From assembly GCF_019061185.1 (NCBI RefSeq), contig NZ_JAHQZU010000005.1, positions 179,591-243,590 on the forward strand: a stretch of 64,000 bases of DNA, read 5' to 3'. A program made the translations under genes and the position numbers. A model generated the notes under the pieces. That model searched no databases, had not been told where the DNA came from, and saw nothing but the letters and a program-made list of their open reading frames with translations. The number at the start of each line of letters is the position of its first letter. The first letter of the stretch is position 1. Shown one piece after another: positions 35,064 to 43,176 of the stretch. The stretch comes from Paracoccus sp. Z118. GTDB taxonomy: Bacteria; Pseudomonadota; Alphaproteobacteria; Rhodobacterales; Rhodobacteraceae.

Positions 35064-36175
35064 GCCACCAGCCCGCGCTTGTCGAGTTCGGCCCGCGCCT
35101 GTTCCACCCGGTCCTCGGCGGTCTGGCTGGCGACCCATTCGGCCAATTCCGCCAGCCCCTCGCGGAAGTCGGTCCGCGCCGTGAAGCCCAGCTTCTCGGC
35201 CGCGAGCGTCGTGTCGCAGAAGCAATGGCGGATATCCCCGATCCGGGCCTTGCCGACGATCTGCGGATCGAGGTCGTTGCGGCCCATCGCGCGGCCCAGT
35301 TCCTGCGCGACCTCGGTCACGGAACGGTCATGCCCCGAGCCGATGTTGAACGTCCCGCCCGCAGCCTGCGGCAGGGACAAAGCCTCGGCGAAGGCGCGGG
35401 CGACGTCCGAGACATGCACGAAGTCGCGCCGCTGCTCGCCATCCTCGAAGATCATCGGCGCTTGGCCGTTCAGATAGCGCGAGGCGAAGATCGCCAGCAC
35501 CCCGGTATAAGGGTTCGACAGCGCCTGTCCGGGGCCGAAGACGTTGAAGAGGCGCAGGCACACACCCTCGATCCCGTAGGGGGCGGACATGATATGGGTC
35601 GTGCGCTCCTGCACGAACTTGTTCAGCGCATAGATCGAGGCGAGATTCGGCCGCTTCCATTCGGGCGTGGCGACCGGGGTCAGCGGGCGGTCCTCGTCAT
35701 CCACGGGGTCCCACTGCTTCAGCCCGTCGCGGATGCCGATCCGCTCGGCGTCCTCGATCAGCTTGCCATCCGCATCCCGGTAAAGCCCCTCGCCGTAGAT
35801 CGACATCGACGAGGCGGTGACGACCCGGCGGACGGGGTTGTCGATCAGCTTTTCGAACAGGACGGCGGTGCCGACGTCGTTGGTCGAGGTGTAGCGTTCC
35901 ACCTCATACATCGACTGGCCCACGCCGACCTCGGCGGCCAGATGCACGACGCTGTCCACGCCCTTCAGCGCGCGCGTCACGGCATCGACGTCGCGCACGT
36001 CGCCGCGGATGAACTCGGCCTCGGCATTCAGCGCCTGCGGGCGGCCTTGCGCGTCGCCGTGGACCTGCGGGATCAGGGCGTCCAGCACCCGGACCTTGTG
36101 GCCGCGTTTGAGCAATTCGTCGGTGACGAAGCGGCCGATGAATCCTGCGCCGCCGGTGATCAGAACCTGTTCCAA
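35060..36175 (-). CDS. NAD-dependent epimerase, dTDP-L-rhamnose 4-epimerase-like
   Basis: An extended SDR of 371 residues. TGGAGFIGRFVTDELLKRGH, LAAEVGVGQSMYEVERYTS, SSMSIYGEGLYR, YALNK, FNVFGPGQALSNPYTGVLAI, FEDGEQRRDFVHVSDVARAF and GDIRHCF follow the dTDP-L-rhamnose 4-epimerase type (giving dTDP-6-deoxy-L-talose) very closely. I chose a TTG start at 36175 because GGAAGGGG lies just before it and the next residues, LEQVLITGG, begin the fold; ATGs at 36268 and 36280 would add unrelated residues. No rmlABCD genes are in the window to make dTDP-rhamnose. It heads the eight-gene minus-strand operon. Confidence 0.85.
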   Translation of the reverse strand: MEQVLITGGAGFIGRFVTDELLKRGHKVRVLDALIPQVHGDAQGRPQALNAEAEFIRGDVRDVDAVTRALKGVDSVVHLAAEVGVGQSMYEVERYTSTNDVGTAVLFEKLIDNPVRRVVTASSMSIYGEGLYRDADGKLIEDAERIGIRDGLKQWDPVDDEDRPLTPVATPEWKRPNLASIYALNKFVQERTTHIMSAPYGIEGVCLRLFNVFGPGQALSNPYTGVLAIFASRYLNGQAPMIFEDGEQRRDFVHVSDVARAFAEALSLPQAAGGTFNIGSGHDRSVTEVAQELGRAMGRNDLDPQIVGKARIGDIRHCFCDTTLAAEKLGFTARTDFREGLAELAEWVASQTAEDRVEQARAELDKRGLVA

Positions 36176-36315
36176 GCGTCCCCCTTCCGTGTCGTTGTCC
36201 GGTTGTGTCGAGTGGCCGGTTGTGCTTTCAACCCATTCATGAACAAGCGGTTCCCGCCACAGCTTCATCTTCCTGAACAAAGCTCATGCGGGTTTCGTTC
36301 CCGCCGGGCGCGGGC

Positions 36316-36909
36316 ATGAGCCGGCTGGTCGGCCTGATCCGCCACGGCTCGCATGACGAGCTCGGGCGCGTGCTGAGCGGGCGGAAAAGCGACGTTGCCC
36401 TGAACACCGAAGGACAGGACGAGGTCTGGGCGCTTGCGGCCCGCCTCGCCGTGGCCGGGGCTGCGGCGATCCACACCAGCCCGCGGCGGCGCACGCGCGA
36501 GACGGCCGAGATCCTCGGCAAGGCGCTGCGGCTGGACCCGCAGGACGATCCGGCGCTGGACGAGATCGACTTCGGCACATGGGCCGGGCAGGGCTTCGCG
36601 CAGCTTGATGGCGACCCCGCCTGGCGGCGCTGGAACGCGCAGCGGGCGACCGCGCCGTCGGCGGGGGGCGAGACGATGGCCGAGGCGACCGCCCGCGCCG
36701 CCGCGCGGCTGGACGCCCTTGCGGCGGACGGCGGCAAGCCCGTGCTGTGCGTCAGCCACAGCGACATCATCCGAGGCGTGGTCTGTCACTATTTGGGGCT
36801 GTCGCTGGACCACATCCTGCGGTTCACCGTCGATCCGGCGCGGATCTGCTGGCTGAGCGTGGATGGACAGGGCGGCGCGCAGCTTCTAAGCCTTAACGCC
36901 CGAGGCTGA
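36316..36909 (+). CDS. Histidine phosphatase (phosphoglycerate mutase-like)
   Basis: A 197-residue branch-1 histidine phosphatase. LIRHGSHDE holds the nucleophilic His of the RHG motif, TSPRRRTRETAEIL the arginine pair, DEIDFGTWAGQ a family signature, and CVSHSDIIRGVV the second catalytic His. ATG 36316 fits the fold start; an ATG at 36286 would add ten residues. It starts a plus-strand operon (phosphatase, methyltransferase, glycosidase, inositol-phosphate synthase) and is divergent from the epimerase operon. A role in dephosphorylating an inositol or sugar phosphate made next door is plausible but inferred. Confidence 0.86.
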   Translation: MSRLVGLIRHGSHDELGRVLSGRKSDVALNTEGQDEVWALAARLAVAGAAAIHTSPRRRTRETAEILGKALRLDPQDDPALDEIDFGTWAGQGFAQLDGDPAWRRWNAQRATAPSAGGETMAEATARAAARLDALAADGGKPVLCVSHSDIIRGVVCHYLGLSLDHILRFTVDPARICWLSVDGQGGAQLLSLNARG

Positions 36910-36936
36910 CGGAAAGAGGCCCGAGGAGGGGTGCGG

Positions 36937-37713
36937 ATGGGGGAACAGGAACTCCGGCAGGACATCACGCGGCTTGGGCCGTGGTTCCACAACCTCGACC
37001 TGAACGGGGTGCAGACCGCGCCGGATCATTTTCTGGGCGACTATCCCGCGGGCAAGTTTTCCCGCTTCGCGCATCTGGTGCCGGGCGACCTGACCGGGCG
37101 CAGCGTGCTGGACATCGGCTGCAACGCCGGGTTCTACAGCCTGGAAATGAAGCGCCGGGGCGCGGCCCGCGTGGTCGGCATCGACAGCGACGACCGCTAT
37201 CTGGCGCAGGCGCGGCTGGCGGCCGACACGCTGGGCGTGGGTGGCGTCGAATTCCGCAACCTCTCGATCTACGACGTGGGCGCGCTGGGCGAGCGGTTCG
37301 ACCTCGTGATCTTCATGGGGGTGCTTTACCACTTGCGTCACCCGCTGCTGGCGCTGGACCTGATCCGCGAGCATGTCGCGGGCGATCTGATGCTGTTCCA
37401 GACGCTGACGCGCGGCCCGGACGAGGTGGCCGAGGCCGCCGCCGACTACGATTTCTCGGACGATCAGCAGTTTCAGAACCCCGCATGGCCGCGCATGGCC
37501 TTCGTCGAACATGAATGGGCGCATGACTGGACCAACTGGTGGGTGCCCAACCGCGCCGGGGTCGAGGCGATGCTGCGCGCCTCGGGCTTCGCCGTCGAGG
37601 CAGGCCCCGCCGACGAGGTCTATCTGTGCCGCACCGCCGACGTGCCTTTTAGCCAATACGGCCCGCACACCGTCTATCCCGCCCGTCCCAGCCAAGGAGA
37701 AGCCGCCCGATGA
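36937..37713 (+). CDS. SAM-dependent methyltransferase of a glycan cluster (TIGR04290-like)
   Basis: A 258-residue class I methyltransferase: VLDIGCNAGFYSLEMKRRGA is the SAM loop, GIDSDDRYLAQAR the acidic end of the second strand, and FDLVIFMGVLYHLRHPLLAL motif II with the tRNA-wobble-methyltransferase-like LYHLR. It resembles a family I recall as TIGR04290 (Rta_06860 type), found with glycosyltransferases and inositol-phosphate synthase. AGGAGGG lies six bases before ATG 36937; the earlier GTG is too close to it. The stop overlaps the glycosidase start, so the two proteins are probably made together. Confidence 0.85.
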   Translation: MGEQELRQDITRLGPWFHNLDLNGVQTAPDHFLGDYPAGKFSRFAHLVPGDLTGRSVLDIGCNAGFYSLEMKRRGAARVVGIDSDDRYLAQARLAADTLGVGGVEFRNLSIYDVGALGERFDLVIFMGVLYHLRHPLLALDLIREHVAGDLMLFQTLTRGPDEVAEAAADYDFSDDQQFQNPAWPRMAFVEHEWAHDWTNWWVPNRAGVEAMLRASGFAVEAGPADEVYLCRTADVPFSQYGPHTVYPARPSQGEAAR

Positions 37714-38642
37714 TCGAAGCCGCGATGATCTGGAACGAGCCCAACAACAAGTCCCACTGGGACCCGGAACTGGACCCGGACTGGTCGCGCTTCGGCGAAT
37801 GCGTGACCCTTGCCGGGCAGGCGATCCGGTCCGTGAACCCGAACGTGACGCGGGTGCTGGGGGGCATGTCGCCCATCGACCCGCTATGGGTGCAGCGGAT
37901 GCAGGGGCACGGCGCGCTGGATCATGTGGACGTGCTGGCCGTGCATGGCTTTCCGCTGGACTGGAATCTTTGGTCGATCCACGACTGGCCCGCCAAGGTG
38001 GCCGAGATCGAGGCCGTGACCGACAAGCCCGTCTGGGTGACGGAGGTCGGCGTCGGTTCCTTTGGAGCCGAGGAGGTGCAGGTCTTCGGCGTGGAGAAGA
38101 CGGCCGAGTTGCTGGTCGGCCGCGTGCCGCGCATCTTCTGGTATTCGCTGTTCGACCTGCCGCAGGAATGGGGCGCGACCACCCGCCACCGCGAGGCCGA
38201 GGGGTCGTCCTACTACCGCCATTTCTACATGGGCCTGATCCGCGCCGACGGCACGCCCAAGCCGGGGCTGGACGCCTACGCCCCCCACGCCGCCGACATG
38301 GGGCTGATGCAGTGGTTCCATTACCAGGACCCCCGCCTTGATGACGCGGTCGCCTGGATGAAGCGGCTGGGCGTGAAACACCTGCGCACGGGCCTGTCAT
38401 GGGCCGACAGCTTCCGCCCCGACGCGCTCGGCTGGTTCGACCGGCAGATGGAGGCGCTGGCCGATTTCGACACCACCGTCACCTTCTGCTTCACGCCCGA
38501 ACATCTCGGCCCCGGCGCGCATCACACCAGCCCGCCGCACGAGCCGCAGCAATTCGCCGATTTCTGCGCCGCCATGATCGAACGATATGCCCCGGCCGGG
38601 GTTGAGGCTGGACCGGCGCCGATCCAGCCCGCCCTGACCTGA
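37710..38642 (+). CDS. TIM-barrel glycosidase-like protein (GH39-like), apparently circularly permuted
   Basis: A 310-residue glycosidase-like protein. IWNEPNN at 7-13 carries the acid/base E10 of clan GH-A enzymes, and WVTEVGVG the nucleophile E112. Oddly, NEP, which should be on strand 4, opens the protein. The usual barrel end (GLIRADGTPKPGLDAY) occurs at about 184-199 and is followed by what normally comes first: LGVKHLRTGLSWAD (strand 1) up to FADFCAAMIERYA, which should precede NEP. So the order is beta 4-8, then 1-3. The start is firm: AAGGAG lies upstream and the ATG overlaps the methyltransferase stop. No signal peptide, so it is cytoplasmic. Substrate unknown; xylosides are candidates. 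Confidence 0.75.
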   Translation: MIEAAMIWNEPNNKSHWDPELDPDWSRFGECVTLAGQAIRSVNPNVTRVLGGMSPIDPLWVQRMQGHGALDHVDVLAVHGFPLDWNLWSIHDWPAKVAEIEAVTDKPVWVTEVGVGSFGAEEVQVFGVEKTAELLVGRVPRIFWYSLFDLPQEWGATTRHREAEGSSYYRHFYMGLIRADGTPKPGLDAYAPHAADMGLMQWFHYQDPRLDDAVAWMKRLGVKHLRTGLSWADSFRPDALGWFDRQMEALADFDTTVTFCFTPEHLGPGAHHTSPPHEPQQFADFCAAMIERYAPAGVEAGPAPIQPALT

Positions 38643-38652
38643 GGCTTTCCGC

Positions 38653-39792
38653 ATGATCCAGGACCACAAGCCCATCAACATCGCCATCGTCGGGGTCGGC
38701 AATTGCGCCAGCTCTCTGGTGCAGGGGCTGACCTACTATGCGGCGCGCAACGATGCCTCGGGGCTGATGCACCAGACGCTGGGGGGCTATCGCGCGGGCG
38801 ACATCCGCGTGGTGGCGGCGTGGGACATCGACGCGCGGAAGGTGGGCCGGGACGTGGCGCAGGCGATCTTCGCCCCGCCCAACTGCACGGCGGTCTTTGC
38901 GGCCGACGTGCCGGAAACCGGGGCGGTGGTGCGGATGGGCCGCATTCTCGACGGCGTGGCCGAGCATATGGCCGAGCAGCCCGAGGCGCGCACCTTCGTG
39001 CCCGCCGACGCGCCCGAACCCTCGCGCGAGGACGTGGTGCAGGCGCTGCGCGCGGCGCAGGTGGACGTGCTGCTGAACTACCTGCCCGTCGGCAGCCAGC
39101 AGGCGACCGAGTTCTATGCCGAATGCGCGCTGGAAGCTGGCGTGGCCTTCGTCAACAACATCCCCGTCTTCATCGCCTCGGACCCCGCCTGGGCCGAGCG
39201 GTTCCGCAAGGCGGGTGTTCCCGTGATCGGCGACGACATCAAGGCGCAGCTTGGCGCGACCATCGTTCATCGGGTGCTGACCGACCTGTTCCACAAGCGC
39301 GGCGTCAAGCTGTGCCGCACGTATCAGCTCAACACCGGCGGCAACACCGACTTCCTGAACATGGCCAACCGCAAGCGGCTGGAAAGCAAGAAGATCTCCA
39401 AGACCGAGGCGGTGCAAGCCGTCGCCGCCGAGCGGATCGCGGACGAGAACATCCATGTCGGCCCCTCGGATTACGTCGCCTGGCAGAACGACAACAAGGT
39501 CTGCTTCCTGCGGATGGAGGGCGAGCTGTTCGGCGGCGTTCCCATGAACCTCGAACTGCGGCTGTCGGTCGAGGACAGCCCGAACTCGGCCGGGGTCGCC
39601 ATCGACATGATCCGCTGCGCCGCCATCGCCCGCGACCGTGGCCTCGCCGGGCCGGTGATCGCGCCCGCCGCGTGGTTCTGCAAGCACCCGCCCGAGCAGA
39701 TGACCGACGACGAGGCCTATGAGGCGGTCGAATCCTTCATCGCGGACGGCGCACCCGTTCCGGCTTCGGCATCACCCGCGCCGCTGTCGTGA
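38653..39792 (+). CDS. ino1: Inositol-3-phosphate synthase
   Basis: A 379-residue NAD enzyme that converts glucose 6-phosphate to 1D-myo-inositol 3-phosphate. VGVGNCASSLVQGLTYY is the NAD loop; DDIKAQLGATIVHR, TYQLNTGGNTDFLN and SKKISKT followed by SDYVAWQNDNKVC are family signatures. Its size matches the short prokaryotic form. It is uncommon in proteobacteria and here sits ten bases after the glycosidase gene, so inositol or a derivative is probably part of the island's product. A Zn-type dehydrogenase and a Gfo/Idh-type dehydrogenase follow within 3 kb. Confidence 0.92.
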   Translation: MIQDHKPINIAIVGVGNCASSLVQGLTYYAARNDASGLMHQTLGGYRAGDIRVVAAWDIDARKVGRDVAQAIFAPPNCTAVFAADVPETGAVVRMGRILDGVAEHMAEQPEARTFVPADAPEPSREDVVQALRAAQVDVLLNYLPVGSQQATEFYAECALEAGVAFVNNIPVFIASDPAWAERFRKAGVPVIGDDIKAQLGATIVHRVLTDLFHKRGVKLCRTYQLNTGGNTDFLNMANRKRLESKKISKTEAVQAVAAERIADENIHVGPSDYVAWQNDNKVCFLRMEGELFGGVPMNLELRLSVEDSPNSAGVAIDMIRCAAIARDRGLAGPVIAPAAWFCKHPPEQMTDDEAYEAVESFIADGAPVPASASPAPLS

Positions 39793-39818
39793 TCGCCCCC
39801 GCCTTGACTTCCCACGCG

Positions 39819-40373
39819 CTAAGCGCCGGCGTGGCCGGGCGCGCCGCCGTTCCCCTCGACCTTCTCCAGCGCGTCCAGCACCTGCTCGGGATCGACGTTC
39901 TTCTCGACCTCCTCGGCGGCCTCTGGGTCAAGCTCGACGCCCATCTTCTCGGCCATCCGGTGGATCACCGCCGCCAGCTTGCTCAACTCGTCCTCGGCCA
40001 GCAGGTTGACATGCAGGTCGAGGTCCGACCGGCTGTCGGCGCGCTGCTCCTCGCGCCGCTGGTTCATCAGGACGAACAGCGACAGGAAGATCGCCTCAAC
40101 CGACGCGAGAGAACCGACCAAGCCCAGCCCCTCGCCGAACGGGACCGGCACCGGGATCAGGCCCGTCAACACCAGCAGCGCCCCGCCATAGACGGCGACA
40201 TGCAGCAGGATGAAGGCCATCGAGCCCGCGATCCTCGTGATCCGCTCCGCCACCCGTTCGCCCAGCGAGGCGCTCGCGTCCTCGTGCCGGCGGCGGGCGA
40301 CCAGCCGGGCGATGTTGCCGGCAAGCTGCTCCTTCATGTCGTCGCCGGGCGGAACGGGGGTTTTGCGGTCCAT
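39819..40373 (-). CDS. DUF1003 membrane protein
   Basis: A 184-residue protein with a soluble N-terminus, two membrane helices (about 53-75 and 80-108: AFILLHVAVYGGALLVLTGL, then SLASVEAIFLSLFVLMNQ), and an acidic C-terminal tail (DPEAAEEVEKNVDPEQV). The NQRREEQRADSRSDLDLHVN block is typical of DUF1003. Function unknown. ATG 40373 has GAGG upstream; a TTG at 40388 is less likely. A GGAAC-N17-CCTT motif 27 bases upstream is a near match to the stress sigma promoter. It interrupts the plus-strand glycan genes. Confidence 0.85.
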   Translation of the reverse strand: MDRKTPVPPGDDMKEQLAGNIARLVARRRHEDASASLGERVAERITRIAGSMAFILLHVAVYGGALLVLTGLIPVPVPFGEGLGLVGSLASVEAIFLSLFVLMNQRREEQRADSRSDLDLHVNLLAEDELSKLAAVIHRMAEKMGVELDPEAAEEVEKNVDPEQVLDALEKVEGNGGAPGHAGA

Positions 40374-40399
40374 GGCAGCCTCGCGCAATGTGCATCCTC

Positions 40400-40425
40400 A
40401 AGGGACGAGGCGCCGTTGCAGTTCC
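40400..40425 (-). promoter_or_regulatory. EcfG-like promoter (one mismatch) before the DUF1003 gene
   Basis: On the minus strand GGAAC-N17-CCTT; the -35 element is perfect and the -10 differs from CGTT at one base. A transcript would start about 20 bases before the ATG, leaving room for the GAGG ribosome site. It also lies in the divergent promoter region of the plus-strand dehydrogenase. Confidence 0.4.
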
Positions 40426-40438
40426 GGGAGAGTGATCG

Positions 40439-41404
40439 ATGACCCAGACCATGCGCGCCGCGGTCCTGACCGGACCGCAGCAGTTCGAGATGCAGACCGT
40501 CCCCGTGCCCGTGCCGGGGCCGGGCGAGGTGCTGATCCGCGTGGAGGGCTGCGGCGTCTGCGCCTCCAACGTCGAGCCGTGGGAGGGGCAGCCCTGGTCC
40601 ACCTGGCCGGGCGCGCCGGGCGGGATGGGGCATGAATGCTGGGGCACGGTCGCTGCGGTGGGCGAGGGCGTCTCCTCGCTGGTCGTCGGGCAGCGCGTCA
40701 CGGCGCTGACGGAGCGGTCCTATGCCGAATACGACACCGCCCCCGAAGGAATGGTGGTGCCGCTGCCGGGCACACTCGGCGGCCTGCCGGTGCCGGGAGA
40801 GCCGGTGGCCTGCGCGTTCAACATCTTCGCGCGGTCGGATATCCGCGCGGGGCAGACCGTCGCCATCGTCGGCATCGGCTTTCTGGGCGCGATCCTGACC
40901 CGGCTGGCGGCTGACGCGGGGGCGCGGGTGATCGCGATCTCGCGGCGGCGGGAATCATTGGACCTCGCCCGCCGCATGGGCGCGGCGGAGGTGATCGCGA
41001 TGGACGACCACTGGCGCATCATCGAGGATGTGAAGCGCCTCACCGGCGACCGCATGGCCGCGCGGGTGATCGAATGCGTCGGCAAGCAATGGCCGCTGGA
41101 TCTGGCGGGAGAGCTGGTGTCAGAAGGCGGGCGGCTGGTGATCGCGGGCTACCATCAGGACGGGCCCCGGCAGGTCAACATGCAGATGTGGAACTGGAAG
41201 GGTATCGACATCGCCAGCGCCCATGAGCGCGACCCTGCGATGCGCGTCGCGGGGCTGCGTGCGGCGGTCGATGCGGTCGCCTCTGGCAAGCTGGACCTTT
41301 CGCCGCTGCTGACCGGGGATTATCCGCTGGAGCGTCTGGGCGAGGCGCTGGCCGCGACGCGCGACAAGCCCGGCGGCTTCGTCAAGGCATGGGTGCGGAT
41401 GTGA
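40439..41404 (+). CDS. Zinc-type medium-chain dehydrogenase/reductase
   Basis: A 321-residue MDR. The catalytic-zinc side shows GCGVCASN and GMGHECWG; the four-cysteine structural zinc lobe is missing, so the protein is shorter than classical alcohol dehydrogenases. The NAD loop is AIVGIGFLGAILTRLA. VNMQMWNWKGIDIASAHERD before the C-terminus is typical of sugar/polyol-type members of the family. The Gfo/Idh dehydrogenase gene follows 45 bases later and the inositol-phosphate synthase gene lies 0.6 kb upstream, so oxidation of a cyclitol or sugar ring alcohol is a reasonable guess. Confidence 0.85.
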   Translation: MTQTMRAAVLTGPQQFEMQTVPVPVPGPGEVLIRVEGCGVCASNVEPWEGQPWSTWPGAPGGMGHECWGTVAAVGEGVSSLVVGQRVTALTERSYAEYDTAPEGMVVPLPGTLGGLPVPGEPVACAFNIFARSDIRAGQTVAIVGIGFLGAILTRLAADAGARVIAISRRRESLDLARRMGAAEVIAMDDHWRIIEDVKRLTGDRMAARVIECVGKQWPLDLAGELVSEGGRLVIAGYHQDGPRQVNMQMWNWKGIDIASAHERDPAMRVAGLRAAVDAVASGKLDLSPLLTGDYPLERLGEALAATRDKPGGFVKAWVRM

Positions 41405-41449
41405 CCGGGCGGTCGGTCGGCGCGGAGTGGTTTGCAGATGGGTGACAGG

Positions 41450-42439
41450 ATGACCCGCCCGCGGCTCGGCTTCCTCGGCACCGGCTGGATCGGGCGGCAC
41501 CGGATGGCGGCGCTGGCCGCCACCGCGCTGGCCGAGATCGTCGCGGTGGCGGAACCTGACGACGCCTGCGCCGCCGAGGCGCTGAAGATCGCCCCCGGCG
41601 CCCGGCGGGTGGACGGGCTGGGGGCGCTGCTGGCGGCGGGCATCGACGCCGTGGTGATCGCCACCCCCAGCGCCGCCCATGCCGAGCAGTCCATCGCCGC
41701 GCTGGACGCCGGAAAGGCGGTGTTCTGCCAGAAGCCGCTGGGCCGCACCGCGCCCGAGGTCGCCGCCGTGGTCGCCGCCGCAGAACGCGCCGACCGGCTG
41801 CTGGGCGTGGACCTGTCCTACCGCCATACCGCCGGGATGCGGGCCATTCGCGGCCTGCTGTCCCAGCGCACGCTCGGCCACGTCTTCGGCGTGGACCTGC
41901 TGTTCCACAACGCATGGGGGCCGGACAAGCCGTGGTTCTACGACCCGCAGCTGTCCGGCGGCGGCTGCGTCATCGACCTCGGCGTGCATCTGGTGGACCT
42001 CGCGCTGTGGGCGCTGGACTGGCCCGACGTGACGGCGGTCGAAAGCCGCCTCTACGCCAAGGGCGCGCCGCTGGCGGACCCGCCCCGGCGGGTCGAGGAT
42101 TATGCGCTCGCCACCATCGACCTCGCGGGCGGGACGGTCCTTCGGCTCGGCTGTTCGTGGGGTCTGCAGGCGGGACGCGAGGCGGTGATCGGCGCGGAGT
42201 TCTTCGGGACCGAGGGCGGGGCGAGTCTGCGGAACGTGAACGGCTCGTTCTACGATCTGGTCGCCGCCCGCCACCATCATATCCGCGAAGAGCCGCTGTC
42301 GGCGCTGCCCGACGACTGGGGCGGCCGCGCGGCGGTGGACTGGCTGACCCGTCTGGCGCAGGGCCACCGCCACGATCCCGAGGCGCGGCGGCTGGTGGAT
42401 GTGGCGCGGGTGCTGGACGCCATCTACGGCCGCGCATGA
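41450..42439 (+). CDS. Gfo/Idh/MocA-family oxidoreductase
   Basis: A 329-residue NAD(P)-dependent sugar or cyclitol dehydrogenase. LGFLGTGWIGRHRMAALAA is the Rossmann loop, VFCQKPLGRT carries the conserved EKP-type lysine (as QKP), and GGGCVIDLGVHLVDLALW holds the catalytic D and H of the family. Inositol 2-dehydrogenases are among its relatives. ATG 41450 fits the fold; ATG 41438 has GGAG 11 bases upstream and is also possible. It is the last gene before a strong terminator and is probably cotranscribed with the MDR gene. Confidence 0.87.
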   Translation: MTRPRLGFLGTGWIGRHRMAALAATALAEIVAVAEPDDACAAEALKIAPGARRVDGLGALLAAGIDAVVIATPSAAHAEQSIAALDAGKAVFCQKPLGRTAPEVAAVVAAAERADRLLGVDLSYRHTAGMRAIRGLLSQRTLGHVFGVDLLFHNAWGPDKPWFYDPQLSGGGCVIDLGVHLVDLALWALDWPDVTAVESRLYAKGAPLADPPRRVEDYALATIDLAGGTVLRLGCSWGLQAGREAVIGAEFFGTEGGASLRNVNGSFYDLVAARHHHIREEPLSALPDDWGGRAAVDWLTRLAQGHRHDPEARRLVDVARVLDAIYGRA

Positions 42440-42464
42440 AAAAGCCCGGCGGGGCCGGGCTTTT
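42440..42464. terminator. Bidirectional terminator
   Basis: AAAAGCCCGGC and GCCGGGCTTTT form a perfect 11-bp stem with a GGG loop. It begins one base after the stop of the Gfo/Idh gene and also lies just past the end of the convergent DUF892 gene, so it can serve both. Confidence 0.88.
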
Positions 42465-42499
42465 CGTGTGGCTCTACCGGACCCCGCCGGCCGTGCCGC

Positions 42500-43000
42500 T
42501 CAACTCGCCTGACGGTTCAGCCGCGCCTCGGCGACCTTGGTTAGCTTGTCGTCGGCGGCGTATTCCTCGTCCAGCGTCTGCTTGAGCAGGGCTGCGGCGT
42601 CATTGCGGCCCAGCTCCTTCGACCAGGCGATCAGGGTGCCGTAGCGGGTGATCTCGTAATGCTCGACCGCCTGCGCCGACGAGGCGATGGCCGCGTCCAG
42701 CACCGACTTGTCGGCGATGTCGCCCGCGATCTCGTTGGCCTCCTTGATGATGCCGTCGATAGCCGGGCAGTCCACGCCCTTGGGCGACAGGCCCAGCATG
42801 CCGAACACCTGATCCAGCCGCCGGATATGGCCTTCGGTTTCCTGCAGATGGTCTTCGAGCCCCTGCTTCAGCTTGGGGTCGGTCGCCATCGACGCCATCT
42901 TGGGCAGCGCCTTGGTGATCTGGGTCTCGGCGTAATAGATGTCCTGCAGCGTGTGGACATACAGGTCTTCGAGCGTGGTGATGTTCTGGAACAGCGCCAT
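42500..43000 (-). CDS. DUF892 (YciE/YciF-type) ferritin-like protein
   Basis: A 166-residue all-helical protein of the DUF892 family, a four-helix ferritin-like fold. LEDLYVHTLQDIYYAETQI, KQGLEDHLQETEGHIRRLDQ, AQAVEHYEITRYGTLIAWS and LDEEYAADDKL carry Glu and His residues in the spacing of di-iron proteins. E. coli YciF is induced under stress. The TTCACTCC region on the plus strand gives GGAGTGA before the ATG. A second family member is at 61819-62319. A GCAAC-N16-CGTT motif lies upstream. Confidence 0.9.
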   Translation of the reverse strand: MALFQNITTLEDLYVHTLQDIYYAETQITKALPKMASMATDPKLKQGLEDHLQETEGHIRRLDQVFGMLGLSPKGVDCPAIDGIIKEANEIAGDIADKSVLDAAIASSAQAVEHYEITRYGTLIAWSKELGRNDAAALLKQTLDEEYAADDKLTKVAEARLNRQAS

Positions 43001-43053
43001 GGTTCACTCCTTTGTCGGGCGGATGGAAAGGCCCCGCCGGTTCGCCCTCCTAC

Positions 43054-43078
43054 AACGGGATGGCTCGCCGATGGTTGC
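43054..43078 (-). promoter_or_regulatory. EcfG-like promoter (one mismatch) before the DUF892 gene
   Basis: On the minus strand GCAAC-N16-CGTT, differing from the stress consensus GGAAC-N16/17-CGTT at one position. It lies 54 bases before the ATG. On its own it is weak, but the paralogous DUF892 gene at 61819 has a perfect version, which raises its credibility. Confidence 0.45.
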
Positions 43079-43176
43079 GCCGGTTAACAAAAGTCCGGCT
43101 CCGCGGGGTGGACGGCCCGCCCTGCGGATGGTTCAAATCACGGGCACACGCCCCTCCGGTCGAGAAAGGGTTCCTC

